A stretch of 64,000 nt of DNA from Aequorivita sp. (GCA_024637015.1 JAGXGE010000004.1:248001-312000); one strand, 5' to 3'; shown: positions 9,328-19,812, counted from the stretch's first letter. The notes: generated by a model from the sequence alone, not told the origin. Translations and numbers: made by a program.

Positions 9328-10344
9328 TTATTTCAGTTCAGAATAATCACCAATACTCACATTTGTGAACTTGCCATCAAAAGTAGCATAATTGCCAATC
9401 ATTGCGTTGTCTAAATTTGCGTTTTTGATTTTTGAATTGGTTTGAATAATACTGTTTTTTACTATACTGTCTTCAATTACCGTGCCTTGGCCAATAGAAG
9501 CGTATGGGCCAATAGTGCTATTTTTTAGAATAACATTTTTACCAATAAAGCAAGGGGCGATTATTTTTGAATTTTCATTGCTGATATTTTCAGAAATCAA
9601 AGGATAATTTGCTTCGGAAAGAAAACCTAACATTTTTTGATTGGTTTCCACCGTAACTTCTTTGTTTCCGCAATCCATCCATTCATCAACCGTTCCGGTT
9701 TTAAAAATTTTTCCAGTGGCCATCATCCTTTTGATACCGTCGTTAATTTGGTATTCACCACCGTTGATAATGTTGTTGTCTAAAACATATTGCAATTCCT
9801 TTTTAAGCTGCGCCACCTCCTTAAAATAGTAAATACCTATAACGGCTTGGTCGCTCACATATTCTTTGGGTTTTTCAACCAATTCAATTATTTCGTTCTT
9901 TTCGTTAAGATTCACAACTCCGTATGCTTCGGGATTTTTTACCTTTTTGGTCCAAATTACGGCGTCTGCTTCTTTGTCCAAATCAAAATCAGCACGAATC
10001 AAAGTATCAGCGTAAGCAATTACTGCTGGCCCAGACAGTGAATCCTTGGCGCACATTATGGCGTGACCAGTTCCTTTTGGGTCGAGTTGGCGGTAAATTG
10101 TTGGTTTTGCGCCCAAATTTGTAGCAAGTTCTTTTAAGCTTTCAACCACCTCATCTCCAAAAAAAGCTGGATCACCAAGAATGAAAGCGATTTCATCAAT
10201 ATCTTCATTCAAAACGCCAACAATGTCTTCCACCAAACGGTGCACGATGGGTTTTCCCGCCACTGGAATCAATGGTTTTGGAACGGTTAATGTATGTGGG
10301 CGAAGGCGGCTTCCGCGGCCTGCCATTGGGACTATTATTTTCAT
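9328..10344 (-). CDS. Sugar-phosphate nucleotidyltransferase with hexapeptide repeats
   Basis: A 338-residue two-domain protein. The N-terminal GT-A nucleotidyltransferase domain carries the NTP-binding signature GRGSRLRPHT (residues 9-18), PKPLIPVAGKP and the metal-binding region IAYADTLI. The C-terminal part (about 255-338) is a left-handed beta-helix read from hexapeptide-like repeats (IGKNVILKNSTIGPYASIG). Homologues make dTDP-glucose, GDP-mannose or similar activated sugars for surface polysaccharides. I cannot tell which nucleotide it uses. In the envelope operon, 31 bases ahead of the TPR gene. Confidence 0.85.
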   Translation of the reverse strand: MKIIVPMAGRGSRLRPHTLTVPKPLIPVAGKPIVHRLVEDIVGVLNEDIDEIAFILGDPAFFGDEVVESLKELATNLGAKPTIYRQLDPKGTGHAIMCAKDSLSGPAVIAYADTLIRADFDLDKEADAVIWTKKVKNPEAYGVVNLNEKNEIIELVEKPKEYVSDQAVIGIYYFKEVAQLKKELQYVLDNNIINGGEYQINDGIKRMMATGKIFKTGTVDEWMDCGNKEVTVETNQKMLGFLSEANYPLISENISNENSKIIAPCFIGKNVILKNSTIGPYASIGQGTVIEDSIVKNSIIQTNSKIKNANLDNAMIGNYATFDGKFTNVSIGDYSELK

Positions 10345-10368
10345 TTATTTTAGATTGAATTCAATTAA

Positions 10369-10803
10369 TTATTTCACACCAGTACTTCCGAAACCGCCAG
10401 CACCACGTGAAGTATCAGAAAGTTCTTCCACTTCTTCCCAAACAGCGCGTTCGTGTTTTGCGATTACCAATTGTGCAATGCGTTCGCCATGCTCAATAGT
10501 AAAATCTTCATTGGAAAGGTTTACCAAAATCACCCCAATCTCACCGCGATAATCGGCATCGATAGTGCCGGGAGAGTTGAGAACTGTAATCCCCTTTTTT
10601 GCCGCTAAACCGCTTCGTGGGCGTACTTGGGCCTCATAACCTATGGGCAATTCAATAAAAAGTCCCGTTTTAACAATAGCTCTCTGTAATGGTTTCAAAG
10701 TTGAAGGCCCTTCAACGTTGGCGCGTAGATCCATTCCAGCAGACGCGATTGTTTCGTAGGAGGGTAAGGGATGGTTTGATTTGTTGATTATTTTAATTTT
10801 CAT
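10369..10803 (-). CDS. dut: dUTP diphosphatase
   Basis: A 144-residue trimeric dUTPase. All conserved motifs are visible: AGMDLRAN (motif 1), [11 protein letters not shown] (motif 2), [15 protein letters not shown] (motif 3), ERIAQLV (motif 4) and the C-terminal [10 protein letters not shown] (motif 5). It hydrolyses dUTP to dUMP and pyrophosphate, preventing uracil incorporation and feeding dTMP synthesis. It lies four bases after the flippase gene and 24 bases before the nucleotidyltransferase gene, clearly in the same transcription unit. Confidence 0.96.
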   Translation of the reverse strand: MKIKIINKSNHPLPSYETIASAGMDLRANVEGPSTLKPLQRAIVKTGLFIELPIGYEAQVRPRSGLAAKKGITVLNSPGTIDADYRGEIGVILVNLSNEDFTIEHGERIAQLVIAKHERAVWEEVEELSDTSRGAGGFGSTGVK

Positions 10804-10807
10804 TGAA

Positions 10808-12262
10808 TTATTTTCTGATGATTTTTAAAAATTCATTCTTTTCAGAATAGAACATAATTGCGGTAAATACCAATAACAAAGCAGTTCCTATCCAAATATT
10901 TCCGTTGAAAGCGTAAAAGGAAATTGCTGAAAAGCCTATGGCTATCAATAAATAACCGCTTATTTTTTTCACTTCGTACGGCACGTCGTAATACTTACGT
11001 CCGTAAAGGTACGAAAGCACCATCATACTGCCATAAGCAGCAAGCGTGGCAATGGCAGAACCCATATATCCAATTATAGGAATTAAAACATAGTTAAGCA
11101 CCAACGTTACAATTGCAGCGAAAACCGAAATGTAAGCGCCGTATTTCGTTCTGTCCGTCACTTTGTACCACACGGAAAGGTTGTGGTAAATTCCCAAAAA
11201 CAAATTCGCCAAAAGTATGAGTGGAACTATTTTTAAGGCTTCCCAATATTGGCTGTTGGGAATTAAAATTCGTTTGAAAATATCTATATAAACAACAACT
11301 ACCAAGAGAATCAAACATCCAAAAAGAGTAAAGTACTTGGTAATTGTAGCGTAAGTATTTTTTGCATTTGTGTGACCTGAATGGTTGAAGAAAAACGGTT
11401 CGATTCCCAAACGAAAAGCCATCACAAAAAGTGTCATAAACATTCCCAGTTTGTAGCAGGCTGAATATAGTCCAACTTGCACTTCGGCAATGTTTTCGGG
11501 CAGCAAATATTTCAATAAAATTCTATCAAAAGCTTCGTTGATGCTGAAAGCAATTCCGGCAAAGAGCACTGGAATAGCGTATTTCATCATCTGCTTCCAA
11601 ATTATTTTATTGAAACCAAAACCGATTTTCATATAAAGCGGAAGTAAAACCAAAAGTGTTACTGCGCTTGCAATCAAATTTGCGATGAAAACATATGCCA
11701 CTTTATTTTCTGGAAACCAAAGGGAGTTCCAATAACTGCTATTTTCGGCAAGTTTAGGAAGCATTAAAAGAAAGAATAGATTGAAGACGAGATTGATAAC
11801 TACATTGAAGATTTTAATAGTGGCATAACGCATCGGTTTCTCATTGGCGCGAAACCAAACAAAAGGCAGCACTACCAAAGCATCTAAAACTAAAATCAAG
11901 AGACCGTAAGTGACATATTCGGGCTTAAATTCGGAAACTTCGGCTATGAAATTTCTAAAAAGCAACGTGATTCCCAAAAAAATAAATGTTGAAATCGTGA
12001 GCGAAGTAAGTGTTGTGGATTGAACAATTTTCTGTTGTGAAGCATCTTTGGTAACAAACCTAAAAAACGCCGTTTCCATTCCGTAGCTGAGTAAAACATT
12101 CCCTAAAATAAGGAAAGCCATTACTGTGGAATAGATACCGTATTCTTCTGGCAACAGTACTTTTACATAAAGCGGCACGAGAATAACTGACAAAACTCTT
12201 GGTAGCACCGTGGCCAAACCGTAAATAAATGTCTGTTTAAAAAGTTTTTTGAAAACGCTCAA
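10808..12262 (-). CDS. Lipopolysaccharide or polysaccharide flippase, MOP family
   Basis: A 484-residue multi-spanning membrane protein with about twelve to fourteen hydrophobic segments. The N-terminus ([20 protein letters not shown]) is characteristic of flavobacterial Wzx-like oligosaccharide flippases of the MATE/MOP superfamily. It probably moves lipid-linked sugar units across the inner membrane. The start is a TTG at 12262; no ATG lies between the -7 motif and the conserved N-terminus. First gene of the envelope operon, matching the nucleotidyltransferase two genes downstream. Confidence 0.85.
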   Translation of the reverse strand: MSVFKKLFKQTFIYGLATVLPRVLSVILVPLYVKVLLPEEYGIYSTVMAFLILGNVLLSYGMETAFFRFVTKDASQQKIVQSTTLTSLTISTFIFLGITLLFRNFIAEVSEFKPEYVTYGLLILVLDALVVLPFVWFRANEKPMRYATIKIFNVVINLVFNLFFLLMLPKLAENSSYWNSLWFPENKVAYVFIANLIASAVTLLVLLPLYMKIGFGFNKIIWKQMMKYAIPVLFAGIAFSINEAFDRILLKYLLPENIAEVQVGLYSACYKLGMFMTLFVMAFRLGIEPFFFNHSGHTNAKNTYATITKYFTLFGCLILLVVVVYIDIFKRILIPNSQYWEALKIVPLILLANLFLGIYHNLSVWYKVTDRTKYGAYISVFAAIVTLVLNYVLIPIIGYMGSAIATLAAYGSMMVLSYLYGRKYYDVPYEVKKISGYLLIAIGFSAISFYAFNGNIWIGTALLLVFTAIMFYSEKNEFLKIIRK

Positions 12263-12282
12263 TTCGGTGCAGTTTTATAGCG

Positions 12283-12290
12283 CAAAAGTA
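12283..12290 (-). promoter_or_regulatory. TAnnTTTG -7 promoter motif of the envelope operon
   Basis: TACTTTTG on the minus strand, about 20 bases ahead of the TTG start of the flippase gene. It marks the head of the flippase-to-envC operon. Confidence 0.6.
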
Positions 12291-12332
12291 TTGAAAATAA
12301 TAGTTTTGAAGGTCACTTGTTTGCCTTCATAT

Positions 12333-12728
12333 TTAAATGAAAAGATTCGATATTTCTTCAGTAATTTTTGTGGGGCGGAATGTTTTTGCATCCAAAAAGC
12401 ACCAAAGTGTGGTCGTTTCAACAATTGTTTTTCCATCGGCTGGGCGAATTATTTTGTAATATCGTTCACTTTTTACGCCTTTGTAGCTTTCAATCCATGT
12501 TTGCGTTTCAAGTTCTTCCCCTAAAAAAGAAGGATTTTTATAAGAAATAAAATGCTCCAAAACCACCCAAACATATTGCTCGCGCTGTCTTTCTGAAGTT
12601 TTTGAAATCCAATGCGCTTCCGCAGCGTCCAAACACCATTGCAAATAGGTAACATTATTTACGTGGTTTAACCCATCAATAGACGAAGAGGGAACGATGA
12701 AACGATGTTTGAAAATTTCAGGTTTCAA
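12333..12728 (-). CDS. Acyl-CoA or acyl-ACP thioesterase, 4HBT-like hotdog
   Basis: About 131 residues, hotdog fold. The signature DGLNHVNNVTYLQWCLDAAE resembles the 4-hydroxybenzoyl-CoA and FatA-type thioesterases. The open frame extends to a possible ATG at 12776, but those 16 extra codons lie inside mgtE and do not look conserved. A TTG at 12728 overlaps the mgtE stop codon as TTGA, which suggests translational coupling and is my preferred start. Last gene of the rsmA-mgtE-thioesterase unit. The acyl substrate is unknown. Confidence 0.75.
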   Translation of the reverse strand: MKPEIFKHRFIVPSSSIDGLNHVNNVTYLQWCLDAAEAHWISKTSERQREQYVWVVLEHFISYKNPSFLGEELETQTWIESYKGVKSERYYKIIRPADGKTIVETTTLWCFLDAKTFRPTKITEEISNLFI

Positions 12729-14077
12729 AATCCGAGAATTAATTTTGCAATGGTAAAATAAATTAGAATTCCACAAATATCATTGCTGGTAGTTATGAAT
12801 GGTCCTGTTGCCATTGCTGGATCTATTCCTCTTGAATCCAAAATTATTGGCATAAAGGTGCCTATAAGTGCGGCAGTTATTATTACAGATATGAGTGAAA
12901 TCCCAATGGTAAGTCCGAACAAAAAATCCATGCCAAGCAGCAACATGCCACCTATGACTAATATTACTGAGAGTATGAAGCCGTTTAAAAGGCTTAGTAA
13001 GACTTCCTTAATCAATCTTTGCCAAAGTGAACCTTTCAAGCTATCGTTTGCAAGACCCTGAAGCACAATAGCAGATGATTGTACGCCCACATTTCCAGCC
13101 ATTGCTGCTATAAGCGGCACAAAAAAGAAAAGTGTGGCATGATCTGTCATAGCGCCAGAAAATGTTCCTAAAACAGAAACACTCACAAAACCACCGATAA
13201 GTGCTAATATAAGCCAAGGAAGTCGCGCTCTGGTTAGTTGCCAAATACTGTCATCTGCCTCAACATCTTCCGAAATACCAGCCGCCATTTGATAATCTTT
13301 TTCGGCTTCATCTTTTATGAAATCCACAATATCGTCAATGGTAATTCGGCCCACCAAAATTCCTTCATCATCAACTACTGGAATGGCTTCCAAATCATAT
13401 TTCTGCATAATTCGTGCAACATCTTCGGCTTCGGTATGCACGTTAACATAATCTACTTTTGGAATGTAAATATCGATGATATGGGCTTTTTCAGGGGCGG
13501 TGAGCAAATCTTTTAATGAAAGTCTTCCTTTTAGCTTTCCGTGTTTGTCGGTAACATAAATTGAATGTACACGTGTAACATTTTCAGCTTGTCTGCGCAT
13601 TTCGCGGACGCATCCGGCAACGGTCCAAGTTTCTTTAACGCGAACTAACTCCTTCGCCATTAAACCTCCGGCAGTGTCTTCGTCATAGCGTAACAGATCC
13701 ACAATATCCGCGGCGTGATCTTCATCCTCAATGTAGTCAATTACTTGTTTTTGAATATGGTCATCAAGCTCGGCGATAATATCGGCAGCGTCATCGGTGT
13801 CCATTTCATCCAGCTCGTCGGCAATTTCGGAAGGAGAAAGATTATCGAGAATGCGTTCCCTAAAATCATCATCCAGCTCCATCAAAGCTTCACTGGTAAT
13901 TTCACTGTCAAGAAGTTTGACCAAATAGGTAGCTTCTTCGTGGTTCAGTTCTTGAAGAAGCTCTGCAACATCGGCAAAGTGAAAATCGTACAGGAGTGCT
14001 TTCAGTGCATCACCATCATTATTGGCGATATACTGCTCAATCTGTTCTATAAACTCTTCAGTTAGTTCAAATTGCAT
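12725..14077 (-). CDS. mgtE: Magnesium transporter MgtE
   Basis: A 450-residue MgtE-type Mg2+ channel. The cytoplasmic N-domain (about 1-130) is rich in acidic residues ([13 protein letters not shown]), then comes a CBS-domain pair (about 135-255, including [20 protein letters not shown]). The membrane domain with five helices runs from about 285 to 450 and contains the pore-region sequence [17 protein letters not shown]. Cytosolic Mg2+ binding to the N and CBS domains gates the channel. It overlaps the end of rsmA by 11 bases and is coupled to the downstream thioesterase by a 4-base overlap. Confidence 0.95.
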   Translation of the reverse strand: MQFELTEEFIEQIEQYIANNDGDALKALLYDFHFADVAELLQELNHEEATYLVKLLDSEITSEALMELDDDFRERILDNLSPSEIADELDEMDTDDAADIIAELDDHIQKQVIDYIEDEDHAADIVDLLRYDEDTAGGLMAKELVRVKETWTVAGCVREMRRQAENVTRVHSIYVTDKHGKLKGRLSLKDLLTAPEKAHIIDIYIPKVDYVNVHTEAEDVARIMQKYDLEAIPVVDDEGILVGRITIDDIVDFIKDEAEKDYQMAAGISEDVEADDSIWQLTRARLPWLILALIGGFVSVSVLGTFSGAMTDHATLFFFVPLIAAMAGNVGVQSSAIVLQGLANDSLKGSLWQRLIKEVLLSLLNGFILSVILVIGGMLLLGMDFLFGLTIGISLISVIITAALIGTFMPIILDSRGIDPAMATGPFITTSNDICGILIYFTIAKLILGF

Positions 14078-14888
14078 CGGTTTCCAGTTTTTGTGTAAGG
14101 GCTATAAATTGCGAAACGGAAAGTTGTTCCGGGCGTTGGCCAAAGATAGCATCTTCTTTTATTTTATCGGAAAGATTGAAGGATTTTAAACTATTTCGAA
14201 GCGTTTTTCTGCGTTGCTGAAAAGCAGTTTTTACTACTTTGTAAAGCATCTTTTCATCACACGGAATTGAAAAATCTTCTTTTCTGCGCAATCGGAGTAC
14301 CCCGCTGTCTACCTTTGGCGGTGGGTTGAAAACTGAAGGCGGTACGGTGAACAGGTATTCTGCATCATAAAAAGCCTGTGCCAAAACCGATAGAATTCCA
14401 TATGCTTTGCTGCCTTCCTTCTCGCAAATTCGTTGCGCCACTTCTTTTTGGAACATTCCTGTAAACTCTGGTATTCGTTCTTTCCATTCCAGCATTTTAA
14501 AAACGATTTGGGTTGAAATGTTATATGGAAAATTACCTGTTATGGCGAATTGTTCTTCCCCGAAAAGTTCTGAAATATCATACTTCAAAAAATCTGCTTC
14601 AAGGATTTTGAGGTTTTTGTTGGGATAGTTTTCTTCTAAATAGGCAATGGATTCAGTATCGAGATCCATCGCGATTATTTCCACATTTTTTTGAACTAAA
14701 TATTTGGTAAGCACGCCCATTCCGGGACCAATTTCCAAAATATTTTTGTAGCCTTCCAGAGTTAGTGTATCACCTATTTTTTCAGCAATAGCTTCGTCTT
14801 TCAGAAAATGTTGACCGAGGTGTTTTTTGGCACGGACAGTTCCTGATTCTGAATTTCCCTTTTGCTTATATGATTTTTCCTTTTTCAT
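14067..14888 (-). CDS. rsmA: 16S rRNA adenine dimethyltransferase RsmA/KsgA
   Basis: A 273-residue SAM-dependent methyltransferase that dimethylates two adjacent adenines near the 3' end of 16S rRNA, a late step in 30S maturation. Visible motifs are LGQHFLKDE (residues 24-32), the SAM-binding [13 protein letters not shown], the acidic MDLD loop and the catalytic NFPYNIST. A short Lys-rich leader (1-20) precedes the conserved part, which is common in this group. It heads the rsmA-mgtE-thioesterase transcription unit. Confidence 0.95.
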   Translation of the reverse strand: MKKEKSYKQKGNSESGTVRAKKHLGQHFLKDEAIAEKIGDTLTLEGYKNILEIGPGMGVLTKYLVQKNVEIIAMDLDTESIAYLEENYPNKNLKILEADFLKYDISELFGEEQFAITGNFPYNISTQIVFKMLEWKERIPEFTGMFQKEVAQRICEKEGSKAYGILSVLAQAFYDAEYLFTVPPSVFNPPPKVDSGVLRLRRKEDFSIPCDEKMLYKVVKTAFQQRRKTLRNSLKSFNLSDKIKEDAIFGQRPEQLSVSQFIALTQKLETDAI

Positions 14889-14954
14889 CTAAAAACCAGC
14901 AATCATGATTAGCTGCAAAGTACGCAAAGGTTTCTGCAATGAACACGTAGCGGT

Positions 14955-15287
14955 TTAGCTTTTTTTGAAAAGTTGGTTATGGGCTTCGCCAATAATTTCA
15001 AGTTCCGTTCGGAATGCGACAAATTTACCCTCAAAAGGTTTGCTTTGTGCACGAAGTTCAGCAGCGTTTTCAACGTAGTATTTTTGAAGTGTTTGTTTGT
15101 TATCAGTAGTATATTGAATAGAATATGTAATACCACCCATTTCTTCTTCCACAACTACTCGAGTCATCAATGCTTTACTGAATTTTCCCGTAGAGAGCAT
15201 TGCAGGAATATGCTCTGCTTTCATCCATTGCAGCCATTTGTCGTGGATGGTTTCTTCTATGTTTATAGTTACGTTATAGATATACAT
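14955..15287 (-). CDS. DUF4286 family protein
   Basis: A 110-residue cytoplasmic protein matching my recollection of DUF4286 (MYIYNVTINIEETIHDKWLQ at the start, SIQYTTDNKQTLQKYY in the middle). It looks like a ferredoxin-like alpha/beta fold without a signal peptide. The function is unknown. It follows the large TPR gene by 26 bases, and rsmA begins 66 bases downstream, so it may be part of the same transcription unit. Confidence 0.8.
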   Translation of the reverse strand: MYIYNVTINIEETIHDKWLQWMKAEHIPAMLSTGKFSKALMTRVVVEEEMGGITYSIQYTTDNKQTLQKYYVENAAELRAQSKPFEGKFVAFRTELEIIGEAHNQLFKKS

Positions 15288-15313
15288 ATTTCTTTAAATC
15301 TGAAATTAGAGGC

Positions 15314-17095
15314 CTAATTAATTGAATCCCCGCGCAAAGTTCGATACTTCTTTCGTGCATCCACAAAATAAATACTGTCCGCAAAGTGGAAGATAATCTC
15401 TTCGTACTGTTTCTTTGCCTTTTCAGGTTGGTTTAGCTTTTCTTCGTAAATTTTTGCCAAACGGTAATGTGCGTCGTCAGCTAAAATGTCATCGTTATAA
15501 AACTCAATTATTTTGAGGTAATTGGCTTCGGCTTTTGTGTATTCGTTTCTCTTTTCATAAATTTCCCCTTGTTTCAAAAGTGCTTCGTCCTCTATTTTTT
15601 CGCCTTTGTTATTAGTTAAAATATCTTCTAAAGCTGAAATGGCCTCCACATCTTTGTCCTGAAATTCCAAAAGATCAGCGCGAGCATATTTCTTTAGGGC
15701 TGTTTGGGTGGAATCTTCCAAAGAGTTGTCGCGAATCAGCAAACTGAGTTGCATGGCGTCATTTGCCATTAATTGTGAAGTGGATTTTTTCAACACATCG
15801 AGTTGTACTTGCGCCCATTCAAAATCGCCTTTAAAATAGCTGGTGCGCGCCACTTTAAAACGGGCTTCCTGTGCCAAAACATCGCTTTGCACTTTTTTCT
15901 GGATTTGGGAATAGTAAATTAACGCTTCGTTGAATTTTTCGTCAAAAACCAAAATATCTGCTAGTTCCATTTTTACTCGCGCCTCTTGGTAGGCCGTTAA
16001 ATCTTGCTTAGCTAAAGATTTCAAATTTTCGATAGCTAGTTCTTTTTTGTTATTTTGAAATGCCAAAAAATGGTTGTAGTCTATCTGAAGCAAATAGGTT
16101 TCACGATTTCGGCCAAACTCGTCCAACAGCTTTTCAAACTTTTTTTCCACCTCGGAATATTCTTTGGGATTGGCCGTTTTCACCTCCATCTTCATCAAAA
16201 TTTGATTGCCCTGTAGCTTGTTTTGTGGTGTAAAGGAATTTTCAATAATATAATTTACAACTTCCCTTCCAGTTTCATAATCTTCATCAGCAATGGCAAT
16301 ATAGGCCAGATCTGTTATGCCGCCGAGGTCTTCACCAATGCGTTTATAAATTGCTTTTTCCTGTGTAAATGCTTTTTTATATTCCTTCTGCTGAATAAAA
16401 AGCCAGCTCAATAATTCGTTATAAAGTACATCAGGGTTTTGTTGCGAGCGTTGAAGCAATATTTTTTTTAGAAGAATATTTGCCTCATTGTTTGAGTCTT
16501 CTGAAGTATAAAGACTAAAATAGCGCTGCGCCGCACCTTTGAAAGACACGTTTTTTTCCACCAGTTCAAGGTAACTATCAAACATTTTTTCCAGCTTGCC
16601 CTGTTCTCCATAAATTTGGGCAAGTTGCATGTTGAAATCTATTTTATCACTTAAGGCCATCGCTTTTACATAAGCTATTACGGCTTCGTCTAGTAAGCTG
16701 TATTTTTGAAAAGTATTACCAATGTTGTAGGAAAAGTTTGGGTTAACATCAATAGTTTCTATGGCCTTTTTGAAATTGGCGGCGGCCATCTCTGTTTGGT
16801 TTTGAAGCGAATAATTATACCCCAGTTCCACATAAAGTTGTGGGAAATTACGCCCGTCACCCAATTTATCTTTTAGAAGTTTTTCCGCTTCAGTAAAATT
16901 TTCAAGTTGCTGGTTGCTTTCCACTATTCCTAAAAAGTAATCCAGCCTGTATGGGCTTTCGTTGTTTAATTTTTCATAGATACTCAAGGCTTTTTCAAAC
17001 TGGCCCTGTTCAAAATAATTTTTGGCCAAAGCATCGCTCTGCGAAAAGCCCGTAGTAACAGCAAAAAAGAATAAAATGAAAAGAAGATTGCGCAT
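15314..17095 (-). CDS. Exported large tetratricopeptide repeat protein
   Basis: 593 residues. A signal peptide (ending GFSQ, about residue 19) is followed by TPR units throughout, for example ALAKNYFEQGQFEKALSIYE, LLKQGEIYEKRNEYTKAEA and DDAHYRLAKIYEEKLNQPEK. No catalytic motif is seen. The repeated helix pairs at the C-terminus resemble the TPR part of periplasmic gliding or outer-membrane assembly factors, but I cannot assign it. The sequence TATATTTA lies directly ahead of the start codon and may be a variant -7 element. Probably co-transcribed with DUF4286. Confidence 0.75.
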   Translation of the reverse strand: MRNLLFILFFFAVTTGFSQSDALAKNYFEQGQFEKALSIYEKLNNESPYRLDYFLGIVESNQQLENFTEAEKLLKDKLGDGRNFPQLYVELGYNYSLQNQTEMAAANFKKAIETIDVNPNFSYNIGNTFQKYSLLDEAVIAYVKAMALSDKIDFNMQLAQIYGEQGKLEKMFDSYLELVEKNVSFKGAAQRYFSLYTSEDSNNEANILLKKILLQRSQQNPDVLYNELLSWLFIQQKEYKKAFTQEKAIYKRIGEDLGGITDLAYIAIADEDYETGREVVNYIIENSFTPQNKLQGNQILMKMEVKTANPKEYSEVEKKFEKLLDEFGRNRETYLLQIDYNHFLAFQNNKKELAIENLKSLAKQDLTAYQEARVKMELADILVFDEKFNEALIYYSQIQKKVQSDVLAQEARFKVARTSYFKGDFEWAQVQLDVLKKSTSQLMANDAMQLSLLIRDNSLEDSTQTALKKYARADLLEFQDKDVEAISALEDILTNNKGEKIEDEALLKQGEIYEKRNEYTKAEANYLKIIEFYNDDILADDAHYRLAKIYEEKLNQPEKAKKQYEEIIFHFADSIYFVDARKKYRTLRGDSIN

Positions 17096-17204
17096 GCCGT
17101 AAATATAAGCAAATGACCCGACAGCCTATTGGGTTCTGAAAATATTTATCAAAAACAGCGCCGCGATTTTTACTTTTAAATATGCTTTCATAATAAATAC
17201 TTCA

Positions 17205-17240
17205 ATAAAAAAAGGGGCCGCTTTAAAGCAAACCCCTTCT
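17205..17240 (-). terminator. Terminator after the secreted T9SS protein gene
   Basis: On the minus strand the sequence reads as an AAGGGG/CCCCTT outer stem, an inner GC-rich palindrome around TTTAAA, and then a run of seven T residues. It lies 24 bases beyond the stop codon at 17264. Confidence 0.75.
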
Positions 17241-17263
17241 TTTAAACATCAAACAATCTCCTC

Positions 17264-19000
17264 TTATTGTTTAATGATTTTGTATGTAGCTGATTTTCCA
17301 TCAATCATTACCTTCATAAGGTAGACTCCCTGACTTAGGGATGCCACATTGATGGAAGGGTTATTTTGGTTAGGTGAGGTTTCCATTACTTTTTGACCAA
17401 GCAATGAATAAATCGCAACATTCTCAATTGTGGTTTTTGCCGAAAGGCTTAATTCATCTTTAGCTGGGTTTGGATAAAATGTAAAGTCTTCAAAAAGATT
17501 TTCTTCAATGCCTAAGACAGTTTTGGCGTCAAAATACAATCCATACCCAAAAGTTCCGCCACCACTAGTTCCTGCAAAAGCCAAGCAGGGTAAATTATCA
17601 CCGGTTTCTGCGGTGGCGGCGGCAAAACCATCAAAAGCTCTAATACCAGTATCTACAACAGGTTCAAAAGGATCAAAATCGGTACCATTGAAAGTTAATG
17701 ATCTGTTGGTATCAAATTCTGTATCTGAAATATTGTCGCGTATGTATGATGTGCGAATTACATCTATGCTATTATCTTTACGCATCCAACTATCGGTATG
17801 TGCAATATTCCAATCTACACCACCAGAAGGGAAATTGCTAAAATTTACATAAGGTGCACTATTTACACGTTTAAGGCCCAGACCATTATAATTATCAGAC
17901 GATCCAGCTGCTCTTTGTGATGCCCAAATTATAACCTTATCGTTAGGGAGTGTTAATCTAGCTGCACGGATTGTTGGATTTAATACTTCTGTTGTGGCTC
18001 CGTTTAGGATGGTTTCATTTGCATTCCAAGATGCTGGGTCGTTATAGTCGGTATTTGCTGCTGCATATAAGCTTCCTGAGCTCGCTCCAGTAAAAGTAGT
18101 ATAGCACGCACCATTAATACCATAGGTAAATTCCACTTGTTGGCCACAAAGACCGAGGCTAACTTCATCTAGCCAATCAAAACCATAACTACCTGAAGTA
18201 CTTCTGGCAGAATGTACTGCAGTACAACTGGTGGTTTTTTCATAAGTGGCAAAGCAGCGCTGTGTTGCAGTAGTCAACGGATAATTACGATCTACACTAA
18301 AATCTGTAACGTTGGAAGCAACAACTTGGGCATCAAAAGCGCCAGAAGCCATATTCCAACGCCAAGCTTGAAAGTTTTCAGATTCAGTAACTAAGTAAGC
18401 AAGAAGATAATCATCGCCATCGCCATCCATAGATATAATTTGCATTTTACGCATTGGTGCAGTTACACCAACTTTCTTCCACTCTTGAAATGTAATCCCT
18501 GCATCAACAGATCGGTATAAAAAGATAGAATCAAATGTTCCTCCAAACTCGATGATGTTTTCATACACACCAATATATATATCGCCCTCAGCTGTAACAT
18601 CCATATCTACTGCGTCAATATAATCGTCTCTCAAGAGTCGGTCTGTGTCCCAATCTTCAGGAAAATCTGGTGTTCCATCGCGTTCAAATATTTCAGAAGG
18701 AATATACACTCCATTAATAGGAAGGTTTTCAACCGTTTCTGGCAATCTATTGGTTACGATGGGCTTGTAAAGCGCAGCTACATTGGGGTCAATATCCTGC
18801 CAAGCGTCTTTTATGGCAAGCCGGTTTGCGTTTATTTCTGCCGCAGTTCCGTACTGTTCAAGAGCTTTTGCCTGTTGGTACAATGCTTCAAGCTCTGGTG
18901 TTCTTTCAGGAACAATATTCGTGTCCCCGCTTAAATCTGTTTGTGCAATCCCTGTGATGATACAAAGTGAGCACATTAAAAAGGTAATTACATTTTTCAT
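17264..19000 (-). CDS. Secreted protein with T9SS type A tail, sialidase-like repeats
   Basis: 578 residues with a signal peptide ending GIAQ. The middle contains exposed beta-rich segments such as IFLYRSVDAGITFQEWKKVG, which recall BNR/Asp-box propeller blades, but no glycosidase active site is evident. The C-terminal 75 residues (FYPNPAKDELSLSAK, then GVYLMKVMIDGKS) form a type A sorting tail, so it is a substrate of the type IX secretion system. The substrate or binding partner is unknown. It has its own terminator and no obvious operon partners. Confidence 0.75.
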   Translation of the reverse strand: MKNVITFLMCSLCIITGIAQTDLSGDTNIVPERTPELEALYQQAKALEQYGTAAEINANRLAIKDAWQDIDPNVAALYKPIVTNRLPETVENLPINGVYIPSEIFERDGTPDFPEDWDTDRLLRDDYIDAVDMDVTAEGDIYIGVYENIIEFGGTFDSIFLYRSVDAGITFQEWKKVGVTAPMRKMQIISMDGDGDDYLLAYLVTESENFQAWRWNMASGAFDAQVVASNVTDFSVDRNYPLTTATQRCFATYEKTTSCTAVHSARSTSGSYGFDWLDEVSLGLCGQQVEFTYGINGACYTTFTGASSGSLYAAANTDYNDPASWNANETILNGATTEVLNPTIRAARLTLPNDKVIIWASQRAAGSSDNYNGLGLKRVNSAPYVNFSNFPSGGVDWNIAHTDSWMRKDNSIDVIRTSYIRDNISDTEFDTNRSLTFNGTDFDPFEPVVDTGIRAFDGFAAATAETGDNLPCLAFAGTSGGGTFGYGLYFDAKTVLGIEENLFEDFTFYPNPAKDELSLSAKTTIENVAIYSLLGQKVMETSPNQNNPSINVASLSQGVYLMKVMIDGKSATYKIIKQ

Positions 19001-19157
19001 GATTACTTGTTTTTTAATTAATACTTGTTTATTTCACTTTATAATCGAGGAGTTTACTAATGAGTGTTATAAAATCTTAAGACAAATCTAAGTTGACATT
19101 TAGATAAGCGTTATAATTATTGTACCAAACACTATAACAAATGTAACACCCATAAAA

Positions 19158-19186
19158 AAAGCCGAAAACACTAATGTTTCGGCTTT
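19158..19186 (-). terminator. Terminator after the 200-residue lipoprotein gene
   Basis: A ten-base-pair perfect stem AAAGCCGAAA/TTTCGGCTTT with a nine-base loop and a T run on the minus strand, 24 bases beyond the stop codon at 19210. Confidence 0.9.
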
Positions 19187-19209
19187 AATTAAAATTTTAG
19201 AAAGAAGTT

Positions 19210-19812
19210 TTATCCTAACTTTTCCAAATCCAATTCGTCAATTGCATCCCAAGTTTCATCTAAATCCATATTACTTCCCTTGGCTTCAAGATAGAAACGG
19301 TTTCCCTCCATGATCTGGATTTTACTGTTGTTGTTACCAGATCGGTATTCCTCAATGGCTTTTTTTCCATTTTTGGTAACTGTTCTACGGGAACCGTTTT
19401 CATCTTCTTCCTCAAAATCTTGAGACATTACCATCCGCATGCCTGCAGTTGCTGCTGCACCTACCTGTCCGGCACCGTCAATAATACTTATGGAAAATTT
19501 CTTTGATTTGTCTTCATTGGCATATGCGGCTTCAATGGATGATATATTCATCATTCCTGCTTGCCCTGCTTTATAGCTGATGCGCTTCATGCCTTCTACC
19601 TCATCGGGAAGCCATGATTTTAATTCTTCATTGGTAAGGGGAGTAGTTTGCTGCAGTTCCTTTATATCGTCCTGCATGTTAGTCATTTCCTGCACTGCAT
19701 TTGTGGAGTTTGAAACCGCTTCTTTTGTTTCTTTTATTTTTTTGCTCACGGGATTGTCCTTACAGCTCAATAAAGCTGAAAATATAAATAGAGCCAATAC
19801 ATACTTTTTCAT
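19210..19812 (-). CDS. Predicted lipoprotein of unknown function
   Basis: 200 residues. The N-terminus MKKYVLALFIFSALLSCKDN is a lipoprotein signal with C17 as lipidation site. Next comes a helical, Lys/Glu-rich stretch (about 20-55), then a mixed alpha/beta region with the low-complexity piece GQVGAAATAGMRMVMSQ and a C-terminus rich in Asp and Glu. I do not recognise a family. It is monocistronic, bracketed by a good terminator downstream and about 100 bases of AT-rich sequence upstream. Confidence 0.7.
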   Translation of the reverse strand: MKKYVLALFIFSALLSCKDNPVSKKIKETKEAVSNSTNAVQEMTNMQDDIKELQQTTPLTNEELKSWLPDEVEGMKRISYKAGQAGMMNISSIEAAYANEDKSKKFSISIIDGAGQVGAAATAGMRMVMSQDFEEEDENGSRRTVTKNGKKAIEEYRSGNNNSKIQIMEGNRFYLEAKGSNMDLDETWDAIDELDLEKLG

